Of a stretch of DNA of 64,000 nt, positions 10,713 through 19,192 are shown one piece after another (within the stretch, counting starts at the first letter, position 1; each line of letters starts with the position of its first letter). Source of the DNA: Psychrobacter alimentarius (lineage in GTDB: Bacteria; Pseudomonadota; Gammaproteobacteria; Pseudomonadales; Moraxellaceae); assembly GCF_001606025.1 (NCBI RefSeq), contig NZ_CP014945.1, forward strand, positions 1,054,001-1,118,000, in the 5' to 3' direction. The translations under genes and the position numbers were made by a program. Under the pieces are notes generated by a model. The model searched no databases. It had not been told where the DNA came from and saw only the letters and a list, made by a program, of their open reading frames with translations.

Positions 10713-10876
10713 TGATTTTTTACCTCTAATAGTGATGACGAATGTGACTGACGCTATCGTAAAATAAAGAGATAGAAAATCTATGCAGTAATGATGGAAA
10801 GTTAATGAACTGTCATTAGCTTATAAGATACTAAAGTCGCCTACTAAAATAAGATGTATAGAGTTGCTTGAAAAAT

Positions 10877-12613
10877 TTATTCTTTAGCCAAGGGTAGGGT
10901 GATACTGACCATCACGCCAGAAAGCTGGCTCATAGCCATATTATCTTGACCATCATTTGTCATCATATTGTGAATAGCAACTAGACCGCCATGATGTTCG
11001 ATGACTTGTTTGACTAAGGTTAAACCAAGACCTGTCCCTTTCTTGATCACATTGTGAGATGTGCTGGGTGTTTCTTGCCCAAGGTATTGAGACGAGTCAT
11101 TGTTCGCCATGTTGCTGGCAGAGTAGCTTGTCGAGTGATGTGTGGTTTGACTTTGATGCGATAAGCTAAAGTAACGATCAAACGCTTTATCAACCGCATA
11201 TTCAGGTAGCAATTTTCCATCATTAAATATATCAATCGTCACCGTATTTGGTGTCTGACGTATATCAATGATGATCGTGTTTTCGGCAAAATGAATCGCA
11301 TTGTCTAATACATTCTGTAGCACTTGTACCAGCCAAAACTGATCAGCAAAAACGCTTATGTCGGCAGTTAGACTAGACTGTGAACGATCTGTTTCGGTAA
11401 AACAGACGTTATCAATATAGATTTCGATGGGTGGTAAGTGCTGCTGTTGTAGCTTGGCAGCATTGTCTTTTGCCAGACTTTGTAACAATGGCAATAATGG
11501 CGTTAATTTGCGATTGAGCTTAAAGGTCGGCTGTTCAATTTTGGCAAGTAGCAGTAAGCGATCAATCAGATGCTGCATTTTTATGCTTTGCTCACCAATG
11601 GTGTGAATAAGCATTTGCCGATCGTCTTCTTCGAGTCCGTTGTCCTCTAACAATTCACTGCTGGCGCGAATTGCGGTTAAGGGGCTTTTGAGTTCATGGG
11701 TAAGAGTATGAACATAGTCGGTGACGTAGTCTCGATTTTCTAACTGATGTTTCATAGACTCAATCGTATCTGTTAGGCTATTGAGCTCACGGCCTAGGTA
11801 GAAGTAAGGCTTTTTGGTGTCTTCAGCCAGTGCGCTGGTATACTGAGTCACTAAAGTGATGCTTTGCTTGAGCCACCATGCCACCAATCCTGCCAAGATA
11901 AGAGCTGCAATGCTCATCAGTAATGCAGTGATAAACATGCGATTGCGAGTGTTATCCAAATAAGGCAGCACACTAGCGACTGGCTTACCAACACTCACCA
12001 CACCAATCAGCGCGCCTCTAGGATTTTTTATAGGCTGTGCCACGTACATGATCGTGCCATCACGCTGATTGTGGTTTTGGGTGGTACTCCTTGCGCCATA
12101 TTGACCATTCAAAGTCAAATACACATCATTCCAACGGCTATAGTCTTGTCCTTCGTCATTGTTAGGCTCAGGTAGTGAGTCATAAATGACAACGCCTGTC
12201 TTATCTGTTACGTATACCCGAAAACTACTATAACCTTCGTGCTTATATTCTGGCGTTATGTCACTGTTAATTGCCGGTAGGCCGACGAATGCCGTATCTA
12301 AATTGGCTTGATAAGTAGCATCATATAGTTGCCCTGAAGATAGCGGTAACTGCAAATTTGCCGCAAGAAATTTACTGGTATCGAGCAAGGTGTCTTCGAT
12401 GACTTGCTGGGCAGTCGGTTTGACATAGCCAAACAACTGAGTGAAGGCCACCACACCGCAAATTACTAAAACCAAAGCCACTGCCAACCAAATCCTAAAA
12501 AAAATACTCAGGTTCAGTAAGCGTTTTGGCTCATCAATTTGTTGCGCTGTACCAATAGGATGCAGTTTTGCATACCAATTGCTTTGGCTAGTTTTGCCGA
12601 TTTTATGAGTCAT
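10877..12613 (-). CDS. creC: Sensor histidine kinase, CreC-like
   Basis: Inner-membrane sensor that autophosphorylates on histidine and passes the phosphate to the regulator encoded just upstream. Two membrane helices (about 36-58 and 228-250) enclose a periplasmic sensor domain. That domain contains GQDYSRWNDVYLTLNGQYGARST, nearly the same phrase as in E. coli CreC, which is why I name it CreC. The H-box is VHTLTHELKSPLTAIR, followed by N, F and G boxes (VLQNVLDNAIHFAE, GTGLGLTLVKQVIEHHGG). A Ser/Thr/Gln-rich insertion before the G box makes it about 100 residues longer than E. coli CreC. The creB stop and creC start are about 39 bases apart. No creD is seen nearby. Confidence 0.9.
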   Translation of the reverse strand: MTHKIGKTSQSNWYAKLHPIGTAQQIDEPKRLLNLSIFFRIWLAVALVLVICGVVAFTQLFGYVKPTAQQVIEDTLLDTSKFLAANLQLPLSSGQLYDATYQANLDTAFVGLPAINSDITPEYKHEGYSSFRVYVTDKTGVVIYDSLPEPNNDEGQDYSRWNDVYLTLNGQYGARSTTQNHNQRDGTIMYVAQPIKNPRGALIGVVSVGKPVASVLPYLDNTRNRMFITALLMSIAALILAGLVAWWLKQSITLVTQYTSALAEDTKKPYFYLGRELNSLTDTIESMKHQLENRDYVTDYVHTLTHELKSPLTAIRASSELLEDNGLEEDDRQMLIHTIGEQSIKMQHLIDRLLLLAKIEQPTFKLNRKLTPLLPLLQSLAKDNAAKLQQQHLPPIEIYIDNVCFTETDRSQSSLTADISVFADQFWLVQVLQNVLDNAIHFAENTIIIDIRQTPNTVTIDIFNDGKLLPEYAVDKAFDRYFSLSHQSQTTHHSTSYSASNMANNDSSQYLGQETPSTSHNVIKKGTGLGLTLVKQVIEHHGGLVAIHNMMTNDGQDNMAMSQLSGVMVSITLPLAKE

Positions 12614-12652
12614 GATTTAAGCAAAGCAATTTGAAATTGTGAGATGATAATA

Positions 12653-13423
12653 CTAAGCTGGACATAAACCATACCCCAACCCGCGATGTGTATGAATAAC
12701 ATCAGTGCTTGCGTCAATGGTTGCCAGCTGCTTCCGAATGGACTTGATATGACTGTCTATCGTCCGCGCTAGGCGATGATCTGGATAATCACTAACGGCG
12801 CTTAGGAGTTGCTCGCGGCTAAAGACCTGATTCGGTGCTTGTAACAAGGTTAATAAAATTTTGCGCTCAGTGTTGCTCAGCTCAAGTTTTTGCTCTTGCC
12901 ACATTAAAGAATAATTAAGTGGTTGGTAATGCCAAACCCCAGATTGACAGTTGAACGTTAAAGCTTGTCCCGACATTAGCGTATCATTAACGGTATTATC
13001 GGTTATTATATTACTAGAGGACTGCTGAGAAAGTAGCTGCTCGCGTCGCCAAATAGCCTTTAAGCGAGCGACAAGCTCTCGAGGACTAAAGGGTTTTGCA
13101 CAATAATCATCACCGCCCATCTCTAGACCTAAGATACGATCGACTTCATCACTACGAGCTGTCAAAAACACAATAGGTATATCTTTTAATGCATCGATAC
13201 CAGCACTATGACGTATTTGTTGGCACAAGCTTAAACCGTCACCATCTGGCAACCCAACATCCAAAATAATGGCCGATAGGTTTCTTGCCTCATCACTGCG
13301 CAGCATTGGCAAGACGCTACTGGCATTATCAAGCCATGTTATGTCCCAACCTTCACGCTTGCATGTGACTTTGAGCGACATTGCAATGGCAGGGTCATCT
13401 TCTACTAATAAAATATGTGTCAT
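12653..13423 (-). CDS. creB: OmpR-family response regulator, CreB-like
   Basis: DNA-binding partner of the adjacent kinase. The receiver domain starts THILLVEDDPAIAMSL with the acidic pocket, has the phosphorylated Asp in AIILDVGLPDGDG and the conserved Lys in CAKPFSPREL. A winged-helix output domain ends in RTIDSHIKSIRKQL and HTHRGLGYGL. A linker of about 45 residues between the domains is longer than usual. I place the start at the second ATG (13421-13423), which gives the standard MTHILLVEDD. An upstream ATG would add two residues. Neither has a strong ribosome site. Confidence 0.9.
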   Translation of the reverse strand: MTHILLVEDDPAIAMSLKVTCKREGWDITWLDNASSVLPMLRSDEARNLSAIILDVGLPDGDGLSLCQQIRHSAGIDALKDIPIVFLTARSDEVDRILGLEMGGDDYCAKPFSPRELVARLKAIWRREQLLSQQSSSNIITDNTVNDTLMSGQALTFNCQSGVWHYQPLNYSLMWQEQKLELSNTERKILLTLLQAPNQVFSREQLLSAVSDYPDHRLARTIDSHIKSIRKQLATIDASTDVIHTHRGLGYGLCPA

Positions 13424-13782
13424 AAGCATTGCATCGTTATATAAGAGAAAATGAATTAGAATAAATGATTTTTTAATACTCGTTGAGGTATGGGCGTTGA
13501 AAAATAATAGTAGGACGTCATACAGTAACTAGAGTGTTAACCATATATTTACTAAATAATCGTAGCATAAAAGCTGTTTAAGGTTTTAATTCAAGTCCTA
13601 AAAACGTGTGAAAAGTTAATGGAAATTAGACGGCTCATCATTAATCTTTTGACTGTCAGTTTTGAATAGAGACTGTAAAATAATCAGCGCCACTAAAAAG
13701 AAGAATATAATATACGGCAATAATTCAATTTATTTAAAATACAAACGTGTTTACGTCCCACTTTTAAAGGAATACAGAAAAT
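13424..13782. other. Divergent intergenic region, creB and esterase promoters
   Basis: AT-rich gap of about 360 bases between divergent genes. I see no clear TTCAC-N6-TTCAC Cre box, no hairpin and no RNA gene here. Promoters for both genes are expected but could not be placed with confidence. Confidence 0.4.
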
Positions 13783-14454
13783 ATGAGTAATTATTTAGAT
13801 ACTGTCATTGTTGAGCATAATCCAGCACAAAAAAAAATAGATAGAGCCGTCATCTGGCTGCATGGCTTGGGTGCCAGCGGTCATGATTTTGAGCCAGTGG
13901 TTCCGCAATTAGGCTTGTCTGATGATATGGCTGTGCGTTTTATTTTCCCACATGCGCCGAAGCGTCCAGTGACAGTCAATGGTGGTATGATAATGCCGGC
14001 ATGGTATGATATTTTGGAGATGAGCCTAGATCGCAAAGTGGATACGGCTCAAATTGAAGAGTCCTCTCAGCAGATACAAGATTTGATTCGCCGTGAAATT
14101 GAACAAGGCGTCGCACCTGAACATATCGTCATTGCAGGATTTTCACAGGGTGGGGCAGTGGCGTATCATGTGGCACTAGGCTATCCAGAGCGCCTAGCAG
14201 GTTTGATGACGCTCTCTACGTATCTGGCAACCAATGATAATATTGACTATAGTACTGCCAATAAGGACATGCCGATTCTCATTGAGCACGGTTCTCATGA
14301 TCCTGTGGTTCCCGTTATTTTGGGTGAGCAGGCTCAGCGGTTGCTATCTGACAAAGGGTACAATGTAACTTATCGGACTTATCCGATGGCGCACCAGGTT
14401 TGTATGCCGCAAATTCAAAATATTGGTCAATGGTTAAATACCGCATTGGCTTAA
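13783..14454 (+). CDS. Alpha/beta-hydrolase carboxylesterase (acyl-protein thioesterase-like)
   Basis: Cytoplasmic serine esterase of the carboxylesterase 2 / lysophospholipase family, 223 residues as usual. The catalytic triad is visible: Ser121 in GFSQGGA, Asp173 in EHGSHDPVVP and His204 in PMAHQV. The oxyanion phrase WLHGLGASGHDF (25-36) is typical. No signal peptide. AAGGAAT precedes the ATG. The physiological substrate cannot be read from sequence. The gene lies just upstream of ssrA, in the same direction. Confidence 0.9.
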   Translation: MSNYLDTVIVEHNPAQKKIDRAVIWLHGLGASGHDFEPVVPQLGLSDDMAVRFIFPHAPKRPVTVNGGMIMPAWYDILEMSLDRKVDTAQIEESSQQIQDLIRREIEQGVAPEHIVIAGFSQGGAVAYHVALGYPERLAGLMTLSTYLATNDNIDYSTANKDMPILIEHGSHDPVVPVILGEQAQRLLSDKGYNVTYRTYPMAHQVCMPQIQNIGQWLNTALA

Positions 14455-14496
14455 ATTATTAAGCTGTAACGTAATGTAATGCAGTTGTCATATAGG

Positions 14497-14526
14497 TTGA
14501 AAGTCAGCTGATAAGTGCTATATAAT
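14497..14526 (+). promoter_or_regulatory. Promoter of ssrA
   Basis: Sigma-70-like -35 TTGAAA (14497-14502) and perfect -10 TATAAT (14521-14526) with an 18-base spacer, placing the transcript start a few bases before the mature 5' end at 14540. Confidence 0.75.
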
Positions 14527-14539
14527 AGTCGACCTTATT

Positions 14540-14898
14540 GGGGATGTTCTGGCTTCGACGCTGGTGATGAAACTCAATGATGCATGTCGAGAGTGTATGT
14601 CCTCTCGTTAATCAAACATATATTGTTATAGTCGCAAACGACGAAACTTACGCTCTAGCAGCTTAAACCCTGCTTACTTAGTTGCTGATCACCTACAGTT
14701 GGTTAACTAAGTTGAAGCGTCCGCATGTAGGCTCGCCACAAGTGATTGTCTCAATCGCTTGGGTTCAAAAGTAGAGAATCGTCCAATCCATCCTGACTGT
14801 CGGATCGGTGCGGACTAAAACTAAAGACAGAAACTAAACATGTAGATTCATGAGCGTAATGCCGGCGGACGCGGGTTCAACTCCCGCCATCTCCACCA
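14540..14898 (+). ncRNA. ssrA: tmRNA
   Basis: Rescues stalled ribosomes and tags the unfinished protein for proteolysis. The 5' end GGGGATG pairs with CATCTCC before the encoded ACCA at the 3' end, forming the alanine-tRNA-like acceptor. The T-arm GGGTTCAACTCCC is present. The tag reading frame GCA AAC GAC ... GCT TAA at 14634-14666 encodes ANDETYALAA. With the charged alanine the tag is AANDETYALAA, one change (N to T) from the E. coli tag as I remember it. Length of 359 nt is typical. SspB, the ClpX adaptor that recognises such tags, is encoded at 56.1 kb. Confidence 0.97.
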
Positions 14899-14910
14899 AA
14901 TATATTAAAT

Positions 14911-14943
14911 AAAGTCAGTCACTTAGGTGGCTGACTTTTTTTT
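14911..14943 (+). terminator. Terminator after ssrA
   Basis: Hairpin AAAGTCAGTCAC-TTAG-GTGGCTGACTTT with a run of eight T. Its CACTTAGGTG apex recurs in the terminator at 16201-16232. Confidence 0.88.
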
Positions 14944-15114
14944 ATAACATGATTTTGACATGATTGGATGGCAAAAGTATATCACTGTTCGTTTTTGGAC
15001 AGTGTTTTAAAGTTTACTATGAAGTAACGGGCTTATTAACTGAACAATAAAAATCCACTGGAAAAGTGAGTTTTTTATAAGATATTAGAAAGTTATCTAG
15101 GAGCATGATTGTCT

Positions 15115-15644
15115 CTATGCTGCTAATTCTTCTACGAAATCCTCCCTTTCACTTCAAGCAATTGGGGGTACATTATAAATCTCAAGTGATTGCTTTATAG
15201 CGGCAGATAATTTTTGGTTCATATCATTAATAATTGCAGATAACTCTGAATTATTGAGCCTTACATCCTTAGTATTGCTCCAGCTGAATAATAATTGCTC
15301 AACGTTAGATTTGATGGGCTGATTTATAACTTGCAATATACGTTCGAGATGTTTCTTATATTTAGCAACTACAAAATAAAAACGAAAGTCAAATCCCGAT
15401 TTTCCATCAAATTTTACTTATGGGACATACCTAATATTTTTTTCGTCTAACCAGTCCTTTACATCTTTAAAGAATAGAGTGGCAACACTGCTGCTTGCCA
15501 AAGCAAACATGTCATTAACTGATAACATAGCTTGGATAAAATTATTTTTCTTTACAGGAAAGTTTTTAGTATTTGCATTGTTGAATAACTTATTACCCTT
15601 TATTAACTGATCACCAAACACTTGTAGAATTTTGTTAAGAATTT
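15115..15644 (-). pseudogene. Broken DUF1828/DUF1829-like gene with two in-frame stops
   Basis: Read on the minus strand, one frame gives a continuous family-like protein from LEILNKILQVFGDQLIKGNK through NFPVKKNNFIQAMLSVNDMF and KDWLDEKNIRYVP. A TAA (15418-15420) interrupts it. It then resumes VKFDGKSGFDFRFYFVV, KKHLERILQVINQPIKSNVE and continues to NVPPIA. A TGA (15154-15156, probably a former TGG) is followed by SEREDFVEELAA and a final TAG at 15115-15117. About the first 60 residues are missing: upstream of LEIL the frame meets a stop and runs into an unrelated gene remnant. This protein type is common in accessory regions. Its function is unknown to me. Confidence 0.8.
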
Positions 15645-15722
15645 CAAGCTGCTAAAGATGTTGGCATGTCGTTTGAGTTGGGCGGCGACTGGAAGGCTTT
15701 CAAGGACGGACCACATTATTAA
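15645..15722 (+). pseudogene. Remnant of a phage-type M15 endolysin (last 25 codons)
   Basis: The plus strand encodes QAAKDVGMSFELGGDWKAF then KDGPHY and TAA. GGDWKxFxDxPHY is the characteristic C-terminal end of M15 peptidoglycan L-alanyl-D-glutamate or D-Ala-D-Ala peptidases used as phage endolysins. Nothing of the catalytic domain remains upstream, where the sequence switches to the opposite-strand DUF1828 remnant. It is a scar of a former prophage near ssrA, a frequent integration site. Confidence 0.65.
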
Positions 15723-15937
15723 TTGCCATGTTCAAAATATCCTAAGTGATCTGACATAATCCCTTCCAACAAGCTGCGCTCTTTTTTTGTGTCTGAGGCA
15801 ATATTTATTAAGAACTAAGAAATTATTCATATACCATAAAACTAATATCTACTTTATTAATCGACTTTATTTCACTATAATTCATTCTCTTTACTTTTTA
15901 ATTAAATCAAATTACCGCGACTAGGAAATGAAATATA

Positions 15938-16159
15938 ATGAAAGAAGATACGGAACTTTCAGTTTATGAACTAGGGATAATTCAAAACTCCCTACGAGAT
16001 CGTATGGTTAACATAGAAGAATTTAGAAATGATTTAGTAACTGATGATGATGAAGCCGAAATGAATGATAATATTGATACATTTAGCGTAGAGCTCATGA
16101 GTATAAAAGAAAAGATTACAACAATGATTGATAAGAAAATAGATGATAATTGCCCATAA
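15938..16159 (+). CDS. Small acidic hypothetical protein
   Basis: 73 residues, helical and acidic, no membrane segment, no family recognised. An AGGA lies 11 bases before the ATG, slightly far. A good terminator follows 40 bases after the stop, which supports a real transcript. It sits in the accessory scar between ssrA and the permease gene. Confidence 0.45.
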   Translation: MKEDTELSVYELGIIQNSLRDRMVNIEEFRNDLVTDDDEAEMNDNIDTFSVELMSIKEKITTMIDKKIDDNCP

Positions 16160-16200
16160 ATATGTAAAAAGTTTTACCGCAGAATCTTCCGCTAAATAAA

Positions 16201-16232
16201 AAATCCGATCACTTAGGTGATCGGATTTTTTT
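16201..16232. terminator. Bidirectional terminator
   Basis: Perfect hairpin AAATCCGATCAC-TTA-GGTGATCGGATTT with T-run to the right and A-run to the left. It serves the small ORF (plus) and the permease (minus). Confidence 0.88.
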
Positions 16233-16258
16233 GGTTTGATTTTGATACCAGTAAGCAA

Positions 16259-17032
16259 CTAAAAAAGTATATCAATGTTCCTTATGATCATTATCAAGCC
16301 ACTAACGACCATAAGTATGAGCAGCATTATCCTAAACTGACTCACACTCATGCCTGCCAAAAAGCGTTTGCCAATAATATTACCAATAACTGCACCCAGT
16401 CCTAGTACAAGCCCATATAGCCAAATCTTGGCAGTGAGTAAACCAAAAAAAGCATAACTACCGATTTGCACCACACCCATAAAAAAAGAGTTGGCAGTTT
16501 TGGTGGCAATTAGACTCTCTTTTTCCAGCCCAGCATTCATATAAAAAGGGTTGAGTATAGGGCCGAGACCACCTATCAATGTGCTCATAAAAGCTATGAT
16601 AAACCCCAAAGGTATAAATCCTATTTTGGGCATATTGAAGGTTTTGCTCACCTTGCCAAATTTATATTGGAAAATGGTAGATACTAAAAATATGCCAACT
16701 AATAACTGTATCCAATTGGCATTTAAACGACTAAAAATCAGTGCGGCTAGCCATGCGCCTAAGATTGCACTGGGTACATAATATTTCGTCAATGACCAAT
16801 CAATGTGATGCCAGAATAGATAAATCCGAGAGCCATTACTTATAAAGGTAGCCAAATTGATCACTGGTGGCGCTGCTGCTGCCCCTAGCATCCAAGAAGT
16901 AACTGGTATCAGTAGTATAGCGCCGCCGCCACCAGAGATAACAGAGATGATAAAAGCGACCATACCAGCGATAAACAAGCCTGCTAAATGCCAATTTGGA
17001 ATCGTTTGTAGTAGGTCTAAAACAATGAACAA
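16259..17032 (-). CDS. TauE/SafE-family membrane permease
   Basis: 257 residues, about eight hydrophobic segments in two related halves, the architecture of TauE/SafE sulfite/organosulfonate exporters. Typical phrases are SGGGGAILLIPV near the N-terminus and LIGGLGPILNPFYMNAG in the middle. The start is probably the TTG at 17030-17032, 8 bases after AGGA; no nearby ATG fits. The transported compound cannot be told from sequence. It is the last chromosomal gene before the island. Confidence 0.85.
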   Translation of the reverse strand: MFIVLDLLQTIPNWHLAGLFIAGMVAFIISVISGGGGAILLIPVTSWMLGAAAAPPVINLATFISNGSRIYLFWHHIDWSLTKYYVPSAILGAWLAALIFSRLNANWIQLLVGIFLVSTIFQYKFGKVSKTFNMPKIGFIPLGFIIAFMSTLIGGLGPILNPFYMNAGLEKESLIATKTANSFFMGVVQIGSYAFFGLLTAKIWLYGLVLGLGAVIGNIIGKRFLAGMSVSQFRIMLLILMVVSGLIMIIRNIDILF

Positions 17033-17472
17033 TATAAAATCCTCTTCCCTGAGTTATATTGAATGATGATTATGTACTTAATTAATATACAGCCTGTAAA
17101 ATGCTGGGTAGAGGCGTGAATAGATATGTTTGTCCACTCAATAATCGTCCATTTGTTCGCTTGAAAAAAGACAAAAATGTTTAAGAAAACCAGTTAAGGT
17201 TTATCAAGTAGGCAAGTAAATATTAGCGGATTATTAATACTAACGGTATCTTTCAGTAATGAAAACAATGATGCAATGTTTTCTATCGTATAGCAAGCCC
17301 TACAATCAAGTGCTTTGAAAAGGATGAGTATGAGCAATCTAATGAGTGTCACGATAAATTGGTCTTGTAGGCTGTGTCGTCAGGATAAAATAAGCCTAGA
17401 TTGATTGATAGATATAGACGCGCACAAAAAAGCCCAAACGTTTATGACGTTTGGGCTAATCTGTACTGCTAT
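17033..17472. other. Chromosomal intergenic region left of the island
   Basis: No gene of credible length is visible in these 440 bases. The right end holds a terminator-like hairpin (17425-17457). The rest is AT-rich and probably contains the permease promoter. Confidence 0.4.
17425..17457 (-). terminator. Displaced terminator of the tRNA-Leu transcript
   Basis: AGCCCAAACG pairs with CGTTTGGGCT; on the minus strand the hairpin is followed by TTTTTT. It lies 16 bases beyond the tRNA-Leu fragment at the island's left end, in the orientation of tRNA-Leu. It was therefore probably the original terminator of the tRNA transcript before the island moved it about 20.9 kb away. Confidence 0.7.
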
Positions 17473-17490
17473 ATGGTACCCGGAGCCGGA
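17473..17490. repeat. Left attachment repeat (tRNA-Leu 3' fragment)
   Basis: ATGGTACCCGGAGCCGGA, identical to 38324-38341 inside tRNA-Leu. To the right the sequence leaves the tRNA (ACGATATT against CTTGAACC), marking the junction with the island. Confidence 0.88.
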
Positions 17491-17549
17491 ACGATATTAC
17501 TCGGTTAAGTATATGATTTATTTAATTTAAAATAATAATTATTTATCCA

Positions 17550-17569
17550 GTGTACATATAGGTGTACAT
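17550..17569. promoter_or_regulatory. Paired GTGTACAT repeats, probable left arm-type integrase site
   Basis: GTGTACAT occurs at 17550-17557 and again at 17562-17569, start to start 12 bases. The same octamer with the same 12-base spacing lies just inside the right end (38193-38212). Paired direct repeats at both ends are the arrangement expected for integrase N-terminal (arm) binding sites. Confidence 0.6.
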
Positions 17570-17668
17570 GGAGTTTGAATTTCATATTTGATGATATATA
17601 TTCAGGTAATATATCTTTGCTTATACCTATTGAACGACTAACCACTTACAACACCTTTCACATAGATT

Positions 17669-18667
17669 TTATAGTTTCTTTAACTCATCATCAATCAAAC
17701 CTTTCAAGTAGGTAGATGAGTCCACACCGTAACTATCACATAATTTTAGAAGCTTTTTCTGATATGTTTTATCTAATAGTTGCTTGTCCAAGGATTTTTT
17801 AGAAGCTTTGCTTCTAGATTTTACTTGATACCAAGAATTTTTCATCCTATCTATGAAACCTTTCTGATCAAGTGTAATGATCTCGTTGTTACGTTTCAAA
17901 TTATTCCGTAGAATTGAAAATGCATCTATCGACGCACAAACTTGATCGTAGCATTCTCTAGAATTACTAGCTATAAAGAGGTGTGGTTTCAGTAGTAAAT
18001 TTAGCGCTTCTAGATAGTTGATTGCCCAGTCAATTTGTTGCTCATTTTTACTATCAAGCCACTTCAAATCTTTTTTACTTGCTGATTCTAAAAAATATCT
18101 GCTTTTAGCTGAAATTATAAAGTCTATTTTAATTTTATTCTGTCTACTTTTATTATCCGCATTTCTAGATGATTTGGGTTCAGGAGGCTTTTCTGGTAGT
18201 ACGTCTCGAAATATAAGTTTGGCTAATATAAGTTTTCTTTGATCGTTCATTAATTTATTAGCAGTTTCTTGTTTACCTAATAAACGACACGCATCGAAAG
18301 ATCTTAGAAAGTCTGACTCAAAATCAGTATAGAGAGAGAATCTTTCAATACCCATTCTATATCTATGATAAGACCAATACTTATCAAACCATATTGCTGC
18401 TCTAAGGTCTTTTTCAATCCAGTCTATGTATCTATCTTCAATAACCAAACTTATGCACTCTTCAATATAGTTGTTTAATTGAAGAGTATTCCATTCTAAT
18501 GCTTGAATTTTATTGATTATATAATCTAAATTATCATTGATGACAATGTCTATATTGTTTAGGTGCATTTCATAGACAAGGATATAGAGCTGTCTACTTG
18601 TCAATTTAGACAGAATGGTTCTGATATCTTTGTACTCTAGCTTTAAGTTTGAATTAACATCCATCAT
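17669..18667 (-). CDS. Hypothetical island protein
   Basis: About 332 residues, mostly helical, Lys- and Leu-rich, no membrane segment and no motif that I recognise. A disordered basic stretch (around RDVLPEKPPEPKSSRNADN) divides two helical halves. The C-terminal end LLKLCDSYGVDSSTYLKGLI resembles ribbon-helix-helix-type tails only loosely. The frame is open to a TTG at 18679; I prefer the ATG at 18667. It is transcribed toward the left attachment site, alone, and is AT-richer than the flanking core genes. It may be a cargo gene. Confidence 0.7.
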   Translation of the reverse strand: MMDVNSNLKLEYKDIRTILSKLTSRQLYILVYEMHLNNIDIVINDNLDYIINKIQALEWNTLQLNNYIEECISLVIEDRYIDWIEKDLRAAIWFDKYWSYHRYRMGIERFSLYTDFESDFLRSFDACRLLGKQETANKLMNDQRKLILAKLIFRDVLPEKPPEPKSSRNADNKSRQNKIKIDFIISAKSRYFLESASKKDLKWLDSKNEQQIDWAINYLEALNLLLKPHLFIASNSRECYDQVCASIDAFSILRNNLKRNNEIITLDQKGFIDRMKNSWYQVKSRSKASKKSLDKQLLDKTYQKKLLKLCDSYGVDSSTYLKGLIDDELKKL

Positions 18668-19192
18668 TATGAGGTCCAAGAACGTGATCGATTATGCAAG
18701 TTATTAGTAATATTACAGTAAGTATTCAATCAATAATACATATTTAGACAGTTATATTTTAATAATTTAACAGTAAGAAAATAATAAGAGAAAAATATTT
18801 TAAATTTAGTAGCTTCCTTATTTATCGAGGGATACGTGATGAATATAGCTCTTAAACTCCTTAATTTCTTAGGTTTTTTAATATTTTTTCTGTTTAATCT
18901 ACTAAATAACAAAGCCGTACAGCAATAATGTTCTCTCAACTAAGATATATCGATACAGTGGTCATGTTCGGTGTCCTGCTATTAGAGCTAACTCCATCCC
19001 TATCTTTATCACTCAAAAAGTCTGAAAACTCGGTATTCAGTTAGCGAAAAGGTACTGGAAACTCTGCTCCTGAATTTCTCACATATGGTTGGTATCTATG
19101 TTATTGATTAGTAATACTTACTAATCATCATTAAAAAATACGAGTCAACACTACTCTATGAACAATCCATTCTCATTCATAGGAGTAGTCTC
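18668..19192. other. Intergenic region before the Gp2-like gene, with operator-like repeat
   Basis: No convincing gene in 525 bases. At 19106-19126 an inverted repeat GATTAGTA-atact-TACTAATC (8-bp arms) lies about 70 bases before the Gp2-like start and could be an operator. The region should also contain the promoters of both divergent genes, and perhaps a replication or excision site for the HUH protein. Confidence 0.45.
19151..19188 (+). promoter_or_regulatory. Leader hairpin covering the ribosome site of the Gp2-like gene
   Basis: CTACTCTATGAA (19151-19162) pairs with TTCATAGGAGTAG (19176-19188), leaving one bulged G. The second arm contains the AGGAG ribosome site of the ATG at 19193, so the folded leader would hide it. 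Confidence 0.5.

Noticed and set aside
13424..13782. Cre box (TTCAC-N6-TTCAC) for CreB near creBC
   Set aside because: No such pair was seen in this gap by eye; CreB targets probably lie elsewhere.
14540..14898. Duplicate ssrA 3' end marking a second island
   Set aside because: I saw no second copy of the tmRNA 3' end (GGGTTCAACTCCCGCC) in the window, so the scar beside ssrA has no visible far border here.
18730..18939. Minus-strand ORF of 69 codons next to the left-tip island gene
   Set aside because: No ribosome site, very AT-rich Lys/Phe/Tyr-heavy composition, no family likeness; probably chance.
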